Positions 9,116 through 20,448 of a DNA stretch of 59,184 nucleotides are shown in pieces. The DNA comes from CAYTLW01 sp964438735 (GTDB lineage Bacteria > Myxococcota_A > UBA9042). The stretch's first letter is position 1; every line of letters starts with the position of its first letter. Under the pieces are notes generated by a model, which made no database searches, had not been told where the DNA came from, and worked only from the letters and a program-made list of their open reading frames with translations. The stretch spans positions 1 through 59,184 of the forward strand of contig CAYTLW010000038.1 of assembly GCA_964438735.1 (NCBI GenBank), read 5' to 3'. The translations under genes and the position numbers were made by a program.

Positions 9116-9122
9116 CGAACCG

Positions 9123-10502
9123 CTAAGCCGCGGGCTTGAAGTGCGCGGTAAAAGCCCGGAGCACGGGCTTCTGCTCGGTGATCACCGACCCTGTCGCCTG
9201 CTCCCGCTTGCGCCATGCCTCCGCGACCACCTCGACCAGGTAGTCGACATGGCTCTGCGTATAGGTGCGGCGCGGAATGGCCAGGCGTACCAGCTCCAGG
9301 TCGGCGCAGATGTCGGGGCCGCCCTCCGGATTCGGCCGGCCGAACATGACGGTGCCCACCTCGACCGCGCGCACGCCGCCCTCGATGTACAGGGCGTGCG
9401 TCAGGGCCAGGCCCGGATACTGGTGGGCGGGGATGTGGGGGTAGAAGCGAGCGGCGTCGATGTAGACCGCGTGCCCGCCCGGTGGGCGCATCAGCGGCAC
9501 GCCGGCCTCGTTCAGGCCCGCGTGCAGGTAGCGCACCGACGCCAGGCGATAGTCCAGGTACGACTGCTCCAGCGACTCCTCCAGGCCGACCGCCAGGGCC
9601 TCCAGGTCGCGCCCCGCGAGGCCACCGTAGGTCGGGAAGCCTTCGGTAAGGATCAACAAGGATCTCGCTGCGTCGGCCCACTTGTCGTCGTCCAGGCAGA
9701 GCAGGCCACCGATGTTGACCAGGCCATCCTTCTTGGCGCTCATGACGAAGCCGTCGCAGAGATCGAACATCTCGCGCGCGATCTCGGCCGGCGTACGCTC
9801 GCCCTGGCCTGGCTCTCGCAAGCGAATCAGGCCCGCGTTTTCGGCGAATCGCGCGGCGTCCAGGATCAGCGGCACTTCGTAGCGATCGCAGAGATGGCGC
9901 ACATCGGAGAGGTTGCCCAGGCTCACCGGCTGGCCGCCGCCCTTGTTGTTGGTCACGGTCATCAAGACGAATGGCACGCGGCCCCGGTTGCGGACCAGTA
10001 CCCCTTCGAGCCGGCCGATGTCGATGTCTCCCTTGAAGGGCAGGTCTGCCGCAGGATCGAGGTGCTCGGGCGGCAGCAGGTCCAAGGCTAGACCGCCCAC
10101 GTATTCGCAGTTGGCACGGGTCGTGTCGAAGTGGGCGTTGGCGGGCACCACCATGTCGGGCTGATTGACCACCGAAAACAGGATGTGCTCGGCCGCGCGG
10201 CCCTGGTGGGTGGGGATGACGTGCTTCTTGCCCGAGATTCGCTGCACCACCTCTTTGAGACGGAAGTAGGAGCGCGAGCCGGCGTAGGTCTCATCGCCCA
10301 TCATGAGCGCCGCCCACTGCGCCGCGCTCATGGCGCCGGTGCCCGAGTCCGTGAGCAGGTCGATGAGCACCTGGTCAGCCCGCAACATGAAGGGGTTGTA
10401 GTGGGCCGTTTCCAGCCAGGCCAGGCGCTGCGCGCGAGTGGACATGGCCAGCGGTTCGACCGACTTGATGCGAAAGGGCTCGATGATGGTGTTGTGATGC
10501 AC
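9123..10502 (-). CDS. Tryptophanase / tyrosine phenol-lyase family enzyme
   Basis: 459 residues, close to family length (456-471). PLP-dependent beta-eliminating lyase: IDLLTDSGTGAMS, the IPTHQGR segment, GGQPVS, DAARFAENA and SAKKDG with the predicted PLP lysine (Lys258) are all present, as is the C-terminal IPRRTYTQSH block. From remembered alignments, the specificity positions fit neither classical enzyme. The tyrosine phenol-lyase Arg (ERG) is Val here (EVG), and the position that is Phe448 in tyrosine phenol-lyase or His463 in tryptophanase is Ala (RAFTAHF). The substrate is therefore open. The start is a GTG at 10502 with GAGG 6 nt upstream; the next peptide matches family N-termini (IIEPFRIKSVEPL). 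Confidence 0.88.
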   Translation of the reverse strand: MHHNTIIEPFRIKSVEPLAMSTRAQRLAWLETAHYNPFMLRADQVLIDLLTDSGTGAMSAAQWAALMMGDETYAGSRSYFRLKEVVQRISGKKHVIPTHQGRAAEHILFSVVNQPDMVVPANAHFDTTRANCEYVGGLALDLLPPEHLDPAADLPFKGDIDIGRLEGVLVRNRGRVPFVLMTVTNNKGGGQPVSLGNLSDVRHLCDRYEVPLILDAARFAENAGLIRLREPGQGERTPAEIAREMFDLCDGFVMSAKKDGLVNIGGLLCLDDDKWADAARSLLILTEGFPTYGGLAGRDLEALAVGLEESLEQSYLDYRLASVRYLHAGLNEAGVPLMRPPGGHAVYIDAARFYPHIPAHQYPGLALTHALYIEGGVRAVEVGTVMFGRPNPEGGPDICADLELVRLAIPRRTYTQSHVDYLVEVVAEAWRKREQATGSVITEQKPVLRAFTAHFKPAA

Positions 10503-10633
10503 GGGTGCCTCGGCGACAGCGCGGACGGCGTGTCGGGTGGGGCGCGACAGGCCGGGCTCGACCGGTGCCCTGAATCCTCTCGCGGCGCTCCATGATAGGG
10601 CCGCAATCCTGCCCCTGCCCAGCGCCAAGGGGG

Positions 10634-10663
10634 CTGACGCTAGACGACGCGCGGAGTTAGACT
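10634..10663 (+). promoter_or_regulatory. Candidate promoter for the DUF3179 gene
   Basis: CTGACG (10634-10639) and TAGACT (10658-10663) with an 18-nt spacer. The same arrangement is seen before two other genes of the window. It lies 62 nt upstream of the start codon. Confidence 0.35.
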
Positions 10664-10725
10664 CACAATGGGGGGGCGCCGTGGCGGGCGCGATCTCCGC
10701 GATTCCCGGTGGAGGCGAGCTCACG

Positions 10726-12000
10726 ATGACCTGGATCGGTCTGATTTTTGCGTTGTTGGCCGTCACTTCGGCTGCGCTCGGTACCGTGGGTTTCGTCGGC
10801 TTTGCGCTCTTCGGAATCGGTGGCATTCGGGCGGCCACGCTGCTGGTCGACCATCGCAACAAGTTGCTCGTCTTCACGTTGGCCGGCGCGCTCGTGGGTG
10901 CGGCCTTCCTGGTCGCCGCGCCCCCGCCGGGCTGGGCCTACGTCCTGTCATGGATCGCCATCGGCGGTGCGGTTGTCGCCTGGGCGGCGTTTCTGCCGAT
11001 GGTGCCTGAGCGCCGATTTCGCGCCCTGGTGTCGCCCCAACTCTATACCGCCGACGATGTCGAACTCGACCCGGATACGCGGATCGTCGGCTTCCGTCTG
11101 CCCGACGGGCCGGTGGCGGTGGCCCTCAATGTGGCCGCCTGGCATCACATCATCGAACTGGCCGACGGCGATGACTGGCACGTGGGGACGTACTGAGGAC
11201 TCACGGGTACCGGCCTCGTGTTCCAGGCTGGCAACAAACACGCGCCGTCCAACGATGAACCGGCCGGCGACGGCCGCTACCTCCTCGGGGCGCTGAATAA
11301 CAGCAACTTCCTGATGAAGGATCACGCCTCGGGCTCATGGTGGTCGCAACTGGATGGGGCCTGCCGCCACGGGCCAAGGGTCGGCGATCGCCTACCTGCG
11401 GTGCCCACCTTCGTGACCACCTGGCGGCGCTGGCGGGAGTTGTTCGCCGACACCCGGGTGATCGCGCCCGACGGCGAAGACACCGGCTACGACTACGAGC
11501 TGCCCGTCGGCGGCAAGGGGTACGCCGAGTACCTCGAAAACGACAAGCTCATGGGCGTGCCGCCGTTTGATGAACGTGGCTTGCGCCGCAAGGCGTGGTG
11601 CATCGGCTTGAGCCACGGTGACGAGGCGGTCGCCTGGCCCTACGCCGAGCTCGATCAACTCGATGGACCGCTCAACGATGAGGTCGGCGGCAAGCCGGCT
11701 GTGGTGCTCTGGGAGCCTGCCCACCGCACCGCCTGGGTGTATTGGCGTCAGCTGGATGGCCAGACCCTGGAGTTCGGCCCACCGGACGCCGATGCGCCCG
11801 ATGACGTCGCCCTGGTAGACCTGGCCACCGGCAGCACATTCGACGCCGCGGGTCGGGGTCTGGAGGGCACCTGGGCGGGACGAGAGCTGGCCCCGGCCGG
11901 TGCGCTCGAGGTCCTCTGGTTTGCCTGGGCGGTCTTCCACCGCAACACCCGCCTCTTCGCAATACCGAAGCCGGCCGAAGACGCCCGCGATGCGGCCTGA
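10726..12000 (+). CDS. DUF3179-type membrane protein with in-frame TGA (candidate selenoprotein)
   Basis: 424 codons if the TGA at 11194-11196 is read through. The N-terminal ~95 residues form three or four membrane segments. The rest resembles the DUF3179 family: an RIVGFRLPDGPVAVALN strand, then NVAAWHHII, then a motif that in the family reads TYCPLxGTG but here reads TY-TGA-GLTGTG. The family pattern continues after it (SWWSQLDG, TTWRRWRELFADT, TGYDYEL, LSHGDEAVAWPY). Frame and homology are continuous on both sides, so this is a single codon change at the conserved Cys rather than an indel. A hairpin starts immediately after the TGA. The function of DUF3179 is unknown. GGAGG lies 10 nt before the ATG. 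The alternative is a nonsense mutation or base error. Confidence 0.7.
11197..11224 (+). promoter_or_regulatory. Candidate SECIS-like hairpin after in-frame TGA
   Basis: GGA(11197-11199) can pair with TCC(11222-11224) and CACG(11202-11205) with CGTG(11217-11220), leaving an 11-nt loop. Two further G-C pairs are possible with a bulged T and an apical TACCGG loop. Position and size are roughly those of bacterial SECIS elements, but the apex is closer to the TGA than usual and no experimental signature can be claimed. Confidence 0.35.
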
Positions 12001-12108
12001 GCGTCGCGACGAGCGCGGCGCCCAACGGCCGCCGGAATCGAACCCCGCCCTGAAGCGTTGGAACCGCCATGACGCCCTCTTGAGGCGGGCGTGTCGTGGA
12101 GGAGCCCG

Positions 12109-13041
12109 GTGCCCGTGTCAAGGACAAGGAAGCTGGCCCTGGCGACCGTGCTGGTCGCCATGGCGGCGGGCGCAGGAGCCTGGCTGGTGACCCGCGGTGC
12201 CGCCGGCCCGCCTGAGGCAGAACCACCGGTCCTGAGGCTGAAGCAAGACCCCGCGCCATCGGATGGCGCGAACGGGACCACTCTGCGCGTGGCCACGCTG
12301 AACGCCGCTCACGGTCGGGCGAACGGATTTCACCAGGCGGTCCAGGGCGGGCGTCGAATTCGCGCCAACCTGGACGCCATCGCCGACCTGCTGCGTCGAG
12401 AGTCGCCAGATGTCGTCGCGCTGCAGGAGGTGGACGGTCCCTCCGTCTGGAGCGGCCGACTGGATCACGTCAGACATATCGCCGAGCGCGGTGGCTACGG
12501 CTGGTCCGCCCACGGACATCACGTCCGAGCTCCCGGCATCGCCTATGGCACTGCGGTCCTGGCCAGGGCCAGCCTGGAGGCGCCGCGTTCGATCACCTTC
12601 AAGCCCTCCCCGCCAACCTTCAGCAAGGGCTTCCTGGTGGCCACCGTGCGACCGCAGGGGCGCCCCGACCTGGCCATCGATGTGGTCTCGGTGCACCTGG
12701 ACTTCGCCCGGCCATCGGTGCGTCGACGCCAGGTCGATACATTGATAAAGCGCCTGCGCGACCGCGGTCGCTCGCTGATCATCATGGGCGACTTCAACTG
12801 CGGCTGGCGACAGACCAACAGCCCGATGCGCGACCTGGTGGCGGCGCTGGACCTGAAGACGTGGCAGCCGGAGGAGGAGTTCGTCACCTTCCCGACCACC
12901 AACCGCCGGATCGACTGGATCCTGATCTCGTCGGATCTCTCCTTCGCAGGGCATCGGGTGTTGCAGGATGTGGTCTCCGAACACCTGGGCGTGGTGGCCG
13001 ATATCGCCCTGCCTCCGCCGGCCACCGTCGTCAGCGACTGA
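12109..13041 (+). CDS. Endonuclease/exonuclease/phosphatase (EEP) family protein, membrane-anchored
   Basis: About 310 residues. An N-terminal hydrophobic segment (LALATVLVAMAAGAGAWLV) acts as signal anchor, followed by an EEP (DNase I-like) fold. The motifs are in order: RVATLNAAHG, DVVALQEVDG with the metal-binding Glu, VVSVHLDF, MGDFNCGW with catalytic Asp/Asn, RRIDWIL and SEHLGV with the terminal His. Relatives cleave nucleic acids or phosphodiesters, or dephosphorylate small molecules, using Mg2+; an exported location suggests an extracytoplasmic substrate. A GTG start at 12109 follows GGAGGAG by 4 nt; a second GTG at 12115 is equally possible. Confidence 0.8.
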   Translation: MPVSRTRKLALATVLVAMAAGAGAWLVTRGAAGPPEAEPPVLRLKQDPAPSDGANGTTLRVATLNAAHGRANGFHQAVQGGRRIRANLDAIADLLRRESPDVVALQEVDGPSVWSGRLDHVRHIAERGGYGWSAHGHHVRAPGIAYGTAVLARASLEAPRSITFKPSPPTFSKGFLVATVRPQGRPDLAIDVVSVHLDFARPSVRRRQVDTLIKRLRDRGRSLIIMGDFNCGWRQTNSPMRDLVAALDLKTWQPEEEFVTFPTTNRRIDWILISSDLSFAGHRVLQDVVSEHLGVVADIALPPPATVVSD

Positions 13042-13119
13042 ATCGTCACAGATCCCTGCGCCGGTTGGTGCGTCCTATTCCCATAGAGGGGGCCCGGCCA
13101 TCCCTCTGGAGGAGCCAAT

Positions 13120-13437
13120 ATGACGACCCAAACCACCGAGCCCGTCCCCACCATCGGATTGGATCCCAACGAGGCCAACGAGCTGCGCACGTCCATGCTG
13201 ATCGCCCGCCGGGCCTCCAAGCCCGATCGCTTCCGCATGGCGCTGCTGGCCGCCGCCCTGACCGTGGGTGTGGTGCTCGGCCTGGGCATGTTCGAGCGCT
13301 GGCAGTTCGCTGAGCGTCTGCCGCTGAACAACCCGCGCATAGAGCTCCCATCGCCGCTGTACGAGGCCCATTGGTACGAGCCTCCGCGCACCCTGGCCGA
13401 GATCCACTTGTCGCTGAAGGATATGCGCGGCGACTGA
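13120..13437 (+). CDS. Small single-pass membrane protein, unknown
   Basis: 105 residues with a cytoplasmic polar N-terminus, one membrane segment (MALLAAALTVGVVLGLGMF, around residue 40) and a short Pro-rich outer tail. No family is recognised. GGAGGAG lies 5-6 nt before the ATG, a strong ribosome binding site. It follows the EEP-family gene by 78 nt and converges on the next membrane protein, whose stop is 6 nt away. Confidence 0.65.
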   Translation: MTTQTTEPVPTIGLDPNEANELRTSMLIARRASKPDRFRMALLAAALTVGVVLGLGMFERWQFAERLPLNNPRIELPSPLYEAHWYEPPRTLAEIHLSLKDMRGD

Positions 13438-13443
13438 TCGAAC

Positions 13444-14985
13444 CTAACCCGCGTCATCGGCCTCAGTGGCCGGGGCTGCCAAGGGCGCGATCCGGTACGA
13501 GCGCCAGGTCCCATCCTTGTGCAGGGGCTTGAGGCGCCCATCGCCGGTCAGCGCTGCGTGCACCCGGGGCGGCGCCCGCACCAGGGCGTGATCGAACCAT
13601 TTCAAGTCGCTGCGACGCAGTCTCTGGGGATACCACTCCAGGCCCTGGGTCCAAGGCGGACGGGTCATCTGGCGCATGATCACCGGCATGGGCGCCATCT
13701 CCGCGAAGGAGAAGGACAGCTGGCCACCGTGGCGTTGTTGCGCCCAGGCGCCCATCTGCATGGTGGGCTGGTGGGTGAAATCCGAGCTGAATCGGATGAA
13801 GTCCAGCGACAGCAGGCGTGGCGCCGGTGGCAGCGCATCCACAGCGCGTGAGAAGCCGGCCATTTCCTGGCGGTCGAAAGCCATCCACGCCGCGGCGGTC
13901 ACCGGCAAGACGAGTCCAGCCGCGACCGCTGCCACCACGACCCGCCAACGACGTGGCCAGCGGGGGACCGGCGCGCCGAGCACGAGCAGCAAGGCCCCGA
14001 ACGGAGCCCAGCGGCGGGCGAACTCGACCGTGTTTTCATACTTGTCCGGCAGCACCACGGCAGCGATGAGCAACGCCGCGCCGGTGATCGCGAGGACCGG
14101 ATCAGCGGCATCGGCCAGCTCCTTGCGGCGGGTCCACAGCCCGGACAGGCACCAACCGGCGGCCAGGGCACACCACGCCGCCTCTACAGGCCCGCGCAGG
14201 CCGCCCAGGATCGTGTCTGCGAGGCCGACGGGGCCCAGCCGATCGCCGAGGCTGCGGGCCCAGACCGCCGGCGTATCGAATCCCAGCGCCTGCAATTGCG
14301 GATACCACCACAGGGCCAACGCCACCGTCGGCAGCAGGCACGCGGAGATGAGCGCGCCCTGGCGCAGCGAGCGACGGACGGCCAGCCCATGCAGCAACAG
14401 GAAGACCACAGCTGCGGCCCACCACAAGGCGTGGCTGAACCAGAGCAGCAGGCCGCCGGCGACGAGCAGCGCCGCGTGGCGCGCTTGTAGGGGAAGATCG
14501 TCGCCTTGGCGGTGCGGTGGGATGGCGACCACGACAAGCAGCCAGAGGACAAAGGCCACAAATCCGAAGGCAAAGGGCCAGAATCCCCAGAGCAGCACCC
14601 TGTTGAAGAGCAGCGGCAGCGCCAGAAGCATCAACTCCGGGCCACGTCTGCGACGACGGACCAGCAGGTACATGGCCCCCAGCCACGCCAGCAGGAGCGT
14701 CAATACGGCCAGTCGAGGCAGCCAGTCGGCAGGGACCGCCGCCGCCAGGGCGGACAGGCCCAGACAAGCGGTCCAATAGGGCGTCAGCCACTGGATGCGC
14801 CACGGACCGTCGGCATCCGTCAACGCCTCCTGCAGCAGCCGGGTTTGCGCCGCGTGCTGGGCCAGGTCTGTGGTCGGCGGCCACTGGATGGGCAGGCAGA
14901 CCGCCGCCAACGCGGCTGCACATACGACCAGAACCAGGCGATGAAATCGATGATTTGAGGGCGCCACAGGGCAAACATGCCGCAC
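13444..14985 (-). CDS. Polytopic membrane protein, possibly GT-C-like
   Basis: About 513 residues with around ten predicted membrane segments and a soluble C-terminal region of about 120 residues that would face the periplasm. The first extracellular loop carries TTDLAQHAAQTRLL, a short acidic motif reminiscent of the Asp-containing first loop of GT-C glycosyltransferases. That resemblance is weak and the function is unknown. The GTG at 14985 has no clear Shine-Dalgarno, and a second GTG six codons in is possible. The gene is divergent from the kinase gene, separated by 149 nt. Confidence 0.6.
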   Translation of the reverse strand: MRHVCPVAPSNHRFHRLVLVVCAAALAAVCLPIQWPPTTDLAQHAAQTRLLQEALTDADGPWRIQWLTPYWTACLGLSALAAAVPADWLPRLAVLTLLLAWLGAMYLLVRRRRRGPELMLLALPLLFNRVLLWGFWPFAFGFVAFVLWLLVVVAIPPHRQGDDLPLQARHAALLVAGGLLLWFSHALWWAAAVVFLLLHGLAVRRSLRQGALISACLLPTVALALWWYPQLQALGFDTPAVWARSLGDRLGPVGLADTILGGLRGPVEAAWCALAAGWCLSGLWTRRKELADAADPVLAITGAALLIAAVVLPDKYENTVEFARRWAPFGALLLVLGAPVPRWPRRWRVVVAAVAAGLVLPVTAAAWMAFDRQEMAGFSRAVDALPPAPRLLSLDFIRFSSDFTHQPTMQMGAWAQQRHGGQLSFSFAEMAPMPVIMRQMTRPPWTQGLEWYPQRLRRSDLKWFDHALVRAPPRVHAALTGDGRLKPLHKDGTWRSYRIAPLAAPATEADDAG

Positions 14986-15041
14986 GCGTGTTCACCATGC
15001 AATTTCACCGCGCGATTTCACCACGTAATGTCGGCACGCGC

Positions 15042-15071
15042 TTGTGTCGGGCACCCGATTGCACCTAGACT
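15042..15071 (+). promoter_or_regulatory. Candidate promoter for the kinase gene
   Basis: TTGTGT (15042-15047) and TAGACT (15066-15071), spacer 18 nt, 63 nt upstream of the kinase start. Confidence 0.35.
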
Positions 15072-15134
15072 CTGGCGCGCGCTTTCTCGGTTCGCAACGC
15101 GGCCCCCCAGCCCGCTCGGAGAACGCCCCCCCTC

Positions 15135-16661
15135 ATGATGCAGTGCCCCCAATGCGGCGCCCGATATAACGACAGCTTCCGCTTCTGCGGGGCTGATGGC
15201 GGGCGATTGGAGCCGGTGGCCGAGCGCGACCCGATGATCGGCCACGTGCTGGCAGGGGCGTATCGGGTTCAACGACGGCTGGGCGAGGGCGGCTATGGCG
15301 TGGTCTATGCCGCCGACCACGAACGCCTGCCGGTCAAGGTGGCCATCAAAATCCTGTCCCGCAGCCGCTCCCACGACGCCGTGGCGGTCGCCCGTTTCAA
15401 GCGCGAGGTCGAGGCCGAGGCCGTCGTCACGCATCCACACATCATCCGCGTGCTGGACTACGGACACGATCAACTGGCTGGCTACTACATCGTCATGGAG
15501 TACCTGCTCGGCCGCGACGTGGGCACCTTGCTGGAGCTGGGCAAGAAGCTGCACATCCTGGATATCTACTGCGTCCTGGAGCAGTCCGGCGCCGCCCTGG
15601 CCGCGGCCCACGCCATGGGCATCGTGCATCGCGACATCAAGGCCGATAACGTCTTCCTGTTGCCCGATCCGACCTCGACCCAGGGCTTCATGTGCAAGCT
15701 GCTGGACTTCGGCGTGGCCAAGTTGACGCGCCCGGTGGCCCAGACGGGCGGCAGCACCCGCAGTCGGGTCGACCTCAACAGCACCATGCATTCGACCCTG
15801 CTGGGGTCGCCCTGCACGGTGAGTCCCGAGATCCTGCGCGGCGAATCCGCCGATGAGCGCGCCGATATCTACAGCTTCGGAGCGATGCTCTTCGAGATGT
15901 TCACGGGCACGATCCTGTTCGCTGAACACAATATCGAGGCCATGCTCGATCGGGTGGCCAAAGAGCGGCCGCCGGCCCCGTCGGAGGTGACCGGTTGCAG
16001 CTGGATCATCCCCGAACTCGACCGTCTGCTGCTGCAGATGTTGGAGAAGGAGCCGGACCGCCGGCCCCAGGACATGGAAGAAGTGCTGCGTCGCTTCGAC
16101 AGCATGCGCAAGCAGGTCGAGACCTCGTGGGCGAGCCACTTCCTCAGCGGTACCAGGCGGCTGCAGCAGGTGCTCAAGATCGAGCTCGAGAGCGAAGCCG
16201 ACGCACCGCGTGAGGCGCCCCTGCCGCAGCGGACCGATGTCTACGTGGACATGCGACCCCTGCATGCGACAGCGTTGCGCTCGCGACCGCTGGTCCTGGT
16301 GATCGACGACGACCGCGCGATTCGGGACCTGGAGCGGCAGCTGGTGACCAGCAACGGCTTTGACTGCGTGGCCCTGGCCAGCGCAGACGACGCCCGCGAG
16401 TGGATGACCAAGAACCCACCGCCGGAAGCCATGGTGCTGGACCTGTTGATGCCCGGGCTGGATGGCATGAGCTTCCTGCGCGAGGTGCGTACCCGCGGCT
16501 ACGGCGGGCCGGTGGTGGTCTGCAGCAGCGTCTCCACCGCGGTGCTCCGAGCCGAGGCCGAAGGGATCAGCGGCGTGGTCTGCGTCGAGAAGGCCACTGA
16601 GCTGCACCGCATTCCCGAATTGCTGCGTGCCGGCGTCGTGCAGGCGACGCCTGCGGTCTGA
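15135..16661 (+). CDS. Zinc-ribbon Ser/Thr kinase fused to a receiver domain
   Basis: 508 residues in three parts. First is an N-terminal zinc ribbon (CPQC...FCGADGG, with only three cysteines). Second is a Hanks-type kinase domain (about 40-310): GEGGYGVVY glycine loop, Lys72 in VAIKIL, HRDIKADN with Asp167, DFG at 191-193 and SPE. Third is a response-regulator receiver (about 383-495) with IDDD, phospho-acceptor Asp436 in LDLLMPG and a Lys in VCVEKA. Kinase and receiver in one chain would let a His-Asp phosphorelay influence Ser/Thr phosphorylation; the direct partner may be the hybrid histidine kinase that starts 35 nt downstream. No membrane segment is seen, so the protein is cytoplasmic. 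The first Met is followed by a second; either could start. Confidence 0.9.
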   Translation: MMQCPQCGARYNDSFRFCGADGGRLEPVAERDPMIGHVLAGAYRVQRRLGEGGYGVVYAADHERLPVKVAIKILSRSRSHDAVAVARFKREVEAEAVVTHPHIIRVLDYGHDQLAGYYIVMEYLLGRDVGTLLELGKKLHILDIYCVLEQSGAALAAAHAMGIVHRDIKADNVFLLPDPTSTQGFMCKLLDFGVAKLTRPVAQTGGSTRSRVDLNSTMHSTLLGSPCTVSPEILRGESADERADIYSFGAMLFEMFTGTILFAEHNIEAMLDRVAKERPPAPSEVTGCSWIIPELDRLLLQMLEKEPDRRPQDMEEVLRRFDSMRKQVETSWASHFLSGTRRLQQVLKIELESEADAPREAPLPQRTDVYVDMRPLHATALRSRPLVLVIDDDRAIRDLERQLVTSNGFDCVALASADDAREWMTKNPPPEAMVLDLLMPGLDGMSFLREVRTRGYGGPVVVCSSVSTAVLRAEAEGISGVVCVEKATELHRIPELLRAGVVQATPAV

Positions 16662-16696
16662 CCGACGACAGCGGATTCCGGAGCCCGAATCCCAGG

Positions 16697-19162
<2,466 letters not shown>

Positions 19163-19259
19163 GCGCGTTTAACGTCCGGAGGCCCCGCGGCATCTCCGGG
19201 TCATGATGCGCAACCACGCCACCATCATCGGCGAGTCCAGAGAACCGGTCGGGGGCGTC

Positions 19260-19856
19260 ATGGCCGAGTCGACACCCACTGGCGAGCCCAAGCCGGCCGC
19301 TGTGGTCGACCTGGAGAGGCGGCGTCTGGCGGCTGCGTTGGCCGGTGATGGCGACGCCTACGCGGCCCTGGTGCGTCCTCACCTCGGCGTCATGTTTCGC
19401 GTCGCGGCACGCACCGCACGGCGGCATGACCTGGCCGAAGACGCTGTGCAGGAGGCGTTGCAGTTGGCCTGGCAGCGGCTGGCCAACTATCGAGCGGGCA
19501 CCTCCTTGCGTGCATGGCTGCTGGCCATCGTCAGCAAACGGGCCTGGACCCTGACCCGATCGGAGATCCGCCGCCGCGATCGCGAAGACGGCGCCGGAGC
19601 GCCGGAGCAACCGGCCGATCCCGAAGAACAGATGCGCGCCGCACAGATGGCGGCACGGATTGAAGAGGTGTTGCGCGAGCTGCCCGACAAGCGCCGCCAG
19701 GCGGTGATCCTGCGCCTGGACGGCGGGCTCAGCCACGCCGAGATCGCGGTCGCGCTCGACTCCACCGAGCGCTCCGTACGGGTGCTGGTGCACCTGGCGC
19801 TCAAGCAGTTGAAGGCGGCCTTGAAGGCCGATGCCAGCGAGGAGGCCGGACGATGA
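19260..19856 (+). CDS. ECF-type RNA polymerase sigma factor
   Basis: About 198 residues. Region 2 is visible as ALVRPHLGVMFRVAARTARR with DLAEDAVQEALQLAWQRL, and region 4 as LRELPDKRRQAVILRLDGG with a helix-turn-helix (SHAEIAVALDSTERSVRVLVH). An upstream in-frame ATG at 19203 would add 19 residues; 19260 is preferred because of the G-rich stretch before it and because the core begins soon after. The TGA overlaps the next ATG (ATGA), tying its synthesis to the membrane protein downstream, the usual arrangement for an ECF sigma factor and its anti-sigma factor. Confidence 0.85.
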   Translation: MAESTPTGEPKPAAVVDLERRRLAAALAGDGDAYAALVRPHLGVMFRVAARTARRHDLAEDAVQEALQLAWQRLANYRAGTSLRAWLLAIVSKRAWTLTRSEIRRRDREDGAGAPEQPADPEEQMRAAQMAARIEEVLRELPDKRRQAVILRLDGGLSHAEIAVALDSTERSVRVLVHLALKQLKAALKADASEEAGR

Positions 19857-20398
19857 ACGACCGACCCGTATACGAAACCGAAGAGCAGGCCGCTGCGGAC
19901 GAAGCGATGCTGCAGGACGTCTTCGACCAGACGGCGTTGATGCCGTCGGACGATGCGCTGGCCAGGCTGGTCGAGTCCTCGGCGCGGATCCCGTCGGACG
20001 AACTCCGCCGAAGCTCCCCTGGAGTTGGCCGGCAGCGTCCGGTCGTGCTGTTCGCCGTGGCCGCGATGCTGGCTGCGGTGGTCGGCGCGGGTCTGTATTT
20101 GACGGTGGACAGGTCGGTGCCTGAGGAGATTGAGGAGATTCCGATGGTCACCGAGGGGATCGGGGACCGCGTGGCCGAGCCCACATCGCCCGACAGCGCA
20201 ATGGCCGGAGAAGCGGTACCAGGCTGGGATGACGAGACCAGTCGTCTCGAAGCCGATGCCGACGCCCTGGCCATGCTGGACGGGGATCCGCTGGCGGCGT
20301 TGGACAGCTGGCAGGACGACGATCTGTTCGCAGATGATCTGGCCGCGGATGATTTGATCGCGGATCATCTGATCCCGACCGACGCGAAGGATCCATGA
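19853..20398 (+). CDS. Putative anti-sigma membrane protein
   Basis: 181 residues. The acidic cytoplasmic N-terminus of about 65 residues is followed by one membrane segment (VVLFAVAAMLAAVVGAGLYL) and an Asp-rich extracytoplasmic tail. No zinc-binding anti-sigma motif (HxxxCxxC) is present and no sequence family is recognised, so the anti-sigma role is inferred from topology and from the ATGA overlap with the sigma gene. Its own TGA overlaps an ATG (20395) of the following frame. Confidence 0.65.
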   Translation: MNDRPVYETEEQAAADEAMLQDVFDQTALMPSDDALARLVESSARIPSDELRRSSPGVGRQRPVVLFAVAAMLAAVVGAGLYLTVDRSVPEEIEEIPMVTEGIGDRVAEPTSPDSAMAGEAVPGWDDETSRLEADADALAMLDGDPLAALDSWQDDDLFADDLAADDLIADHLIPTDAKDP

Positions 20399-20448
20399 AC
20401 GAGGAGGGCCGGGGCGGCATCCGCCACCCCATTTCCACGGAGGTAGAG

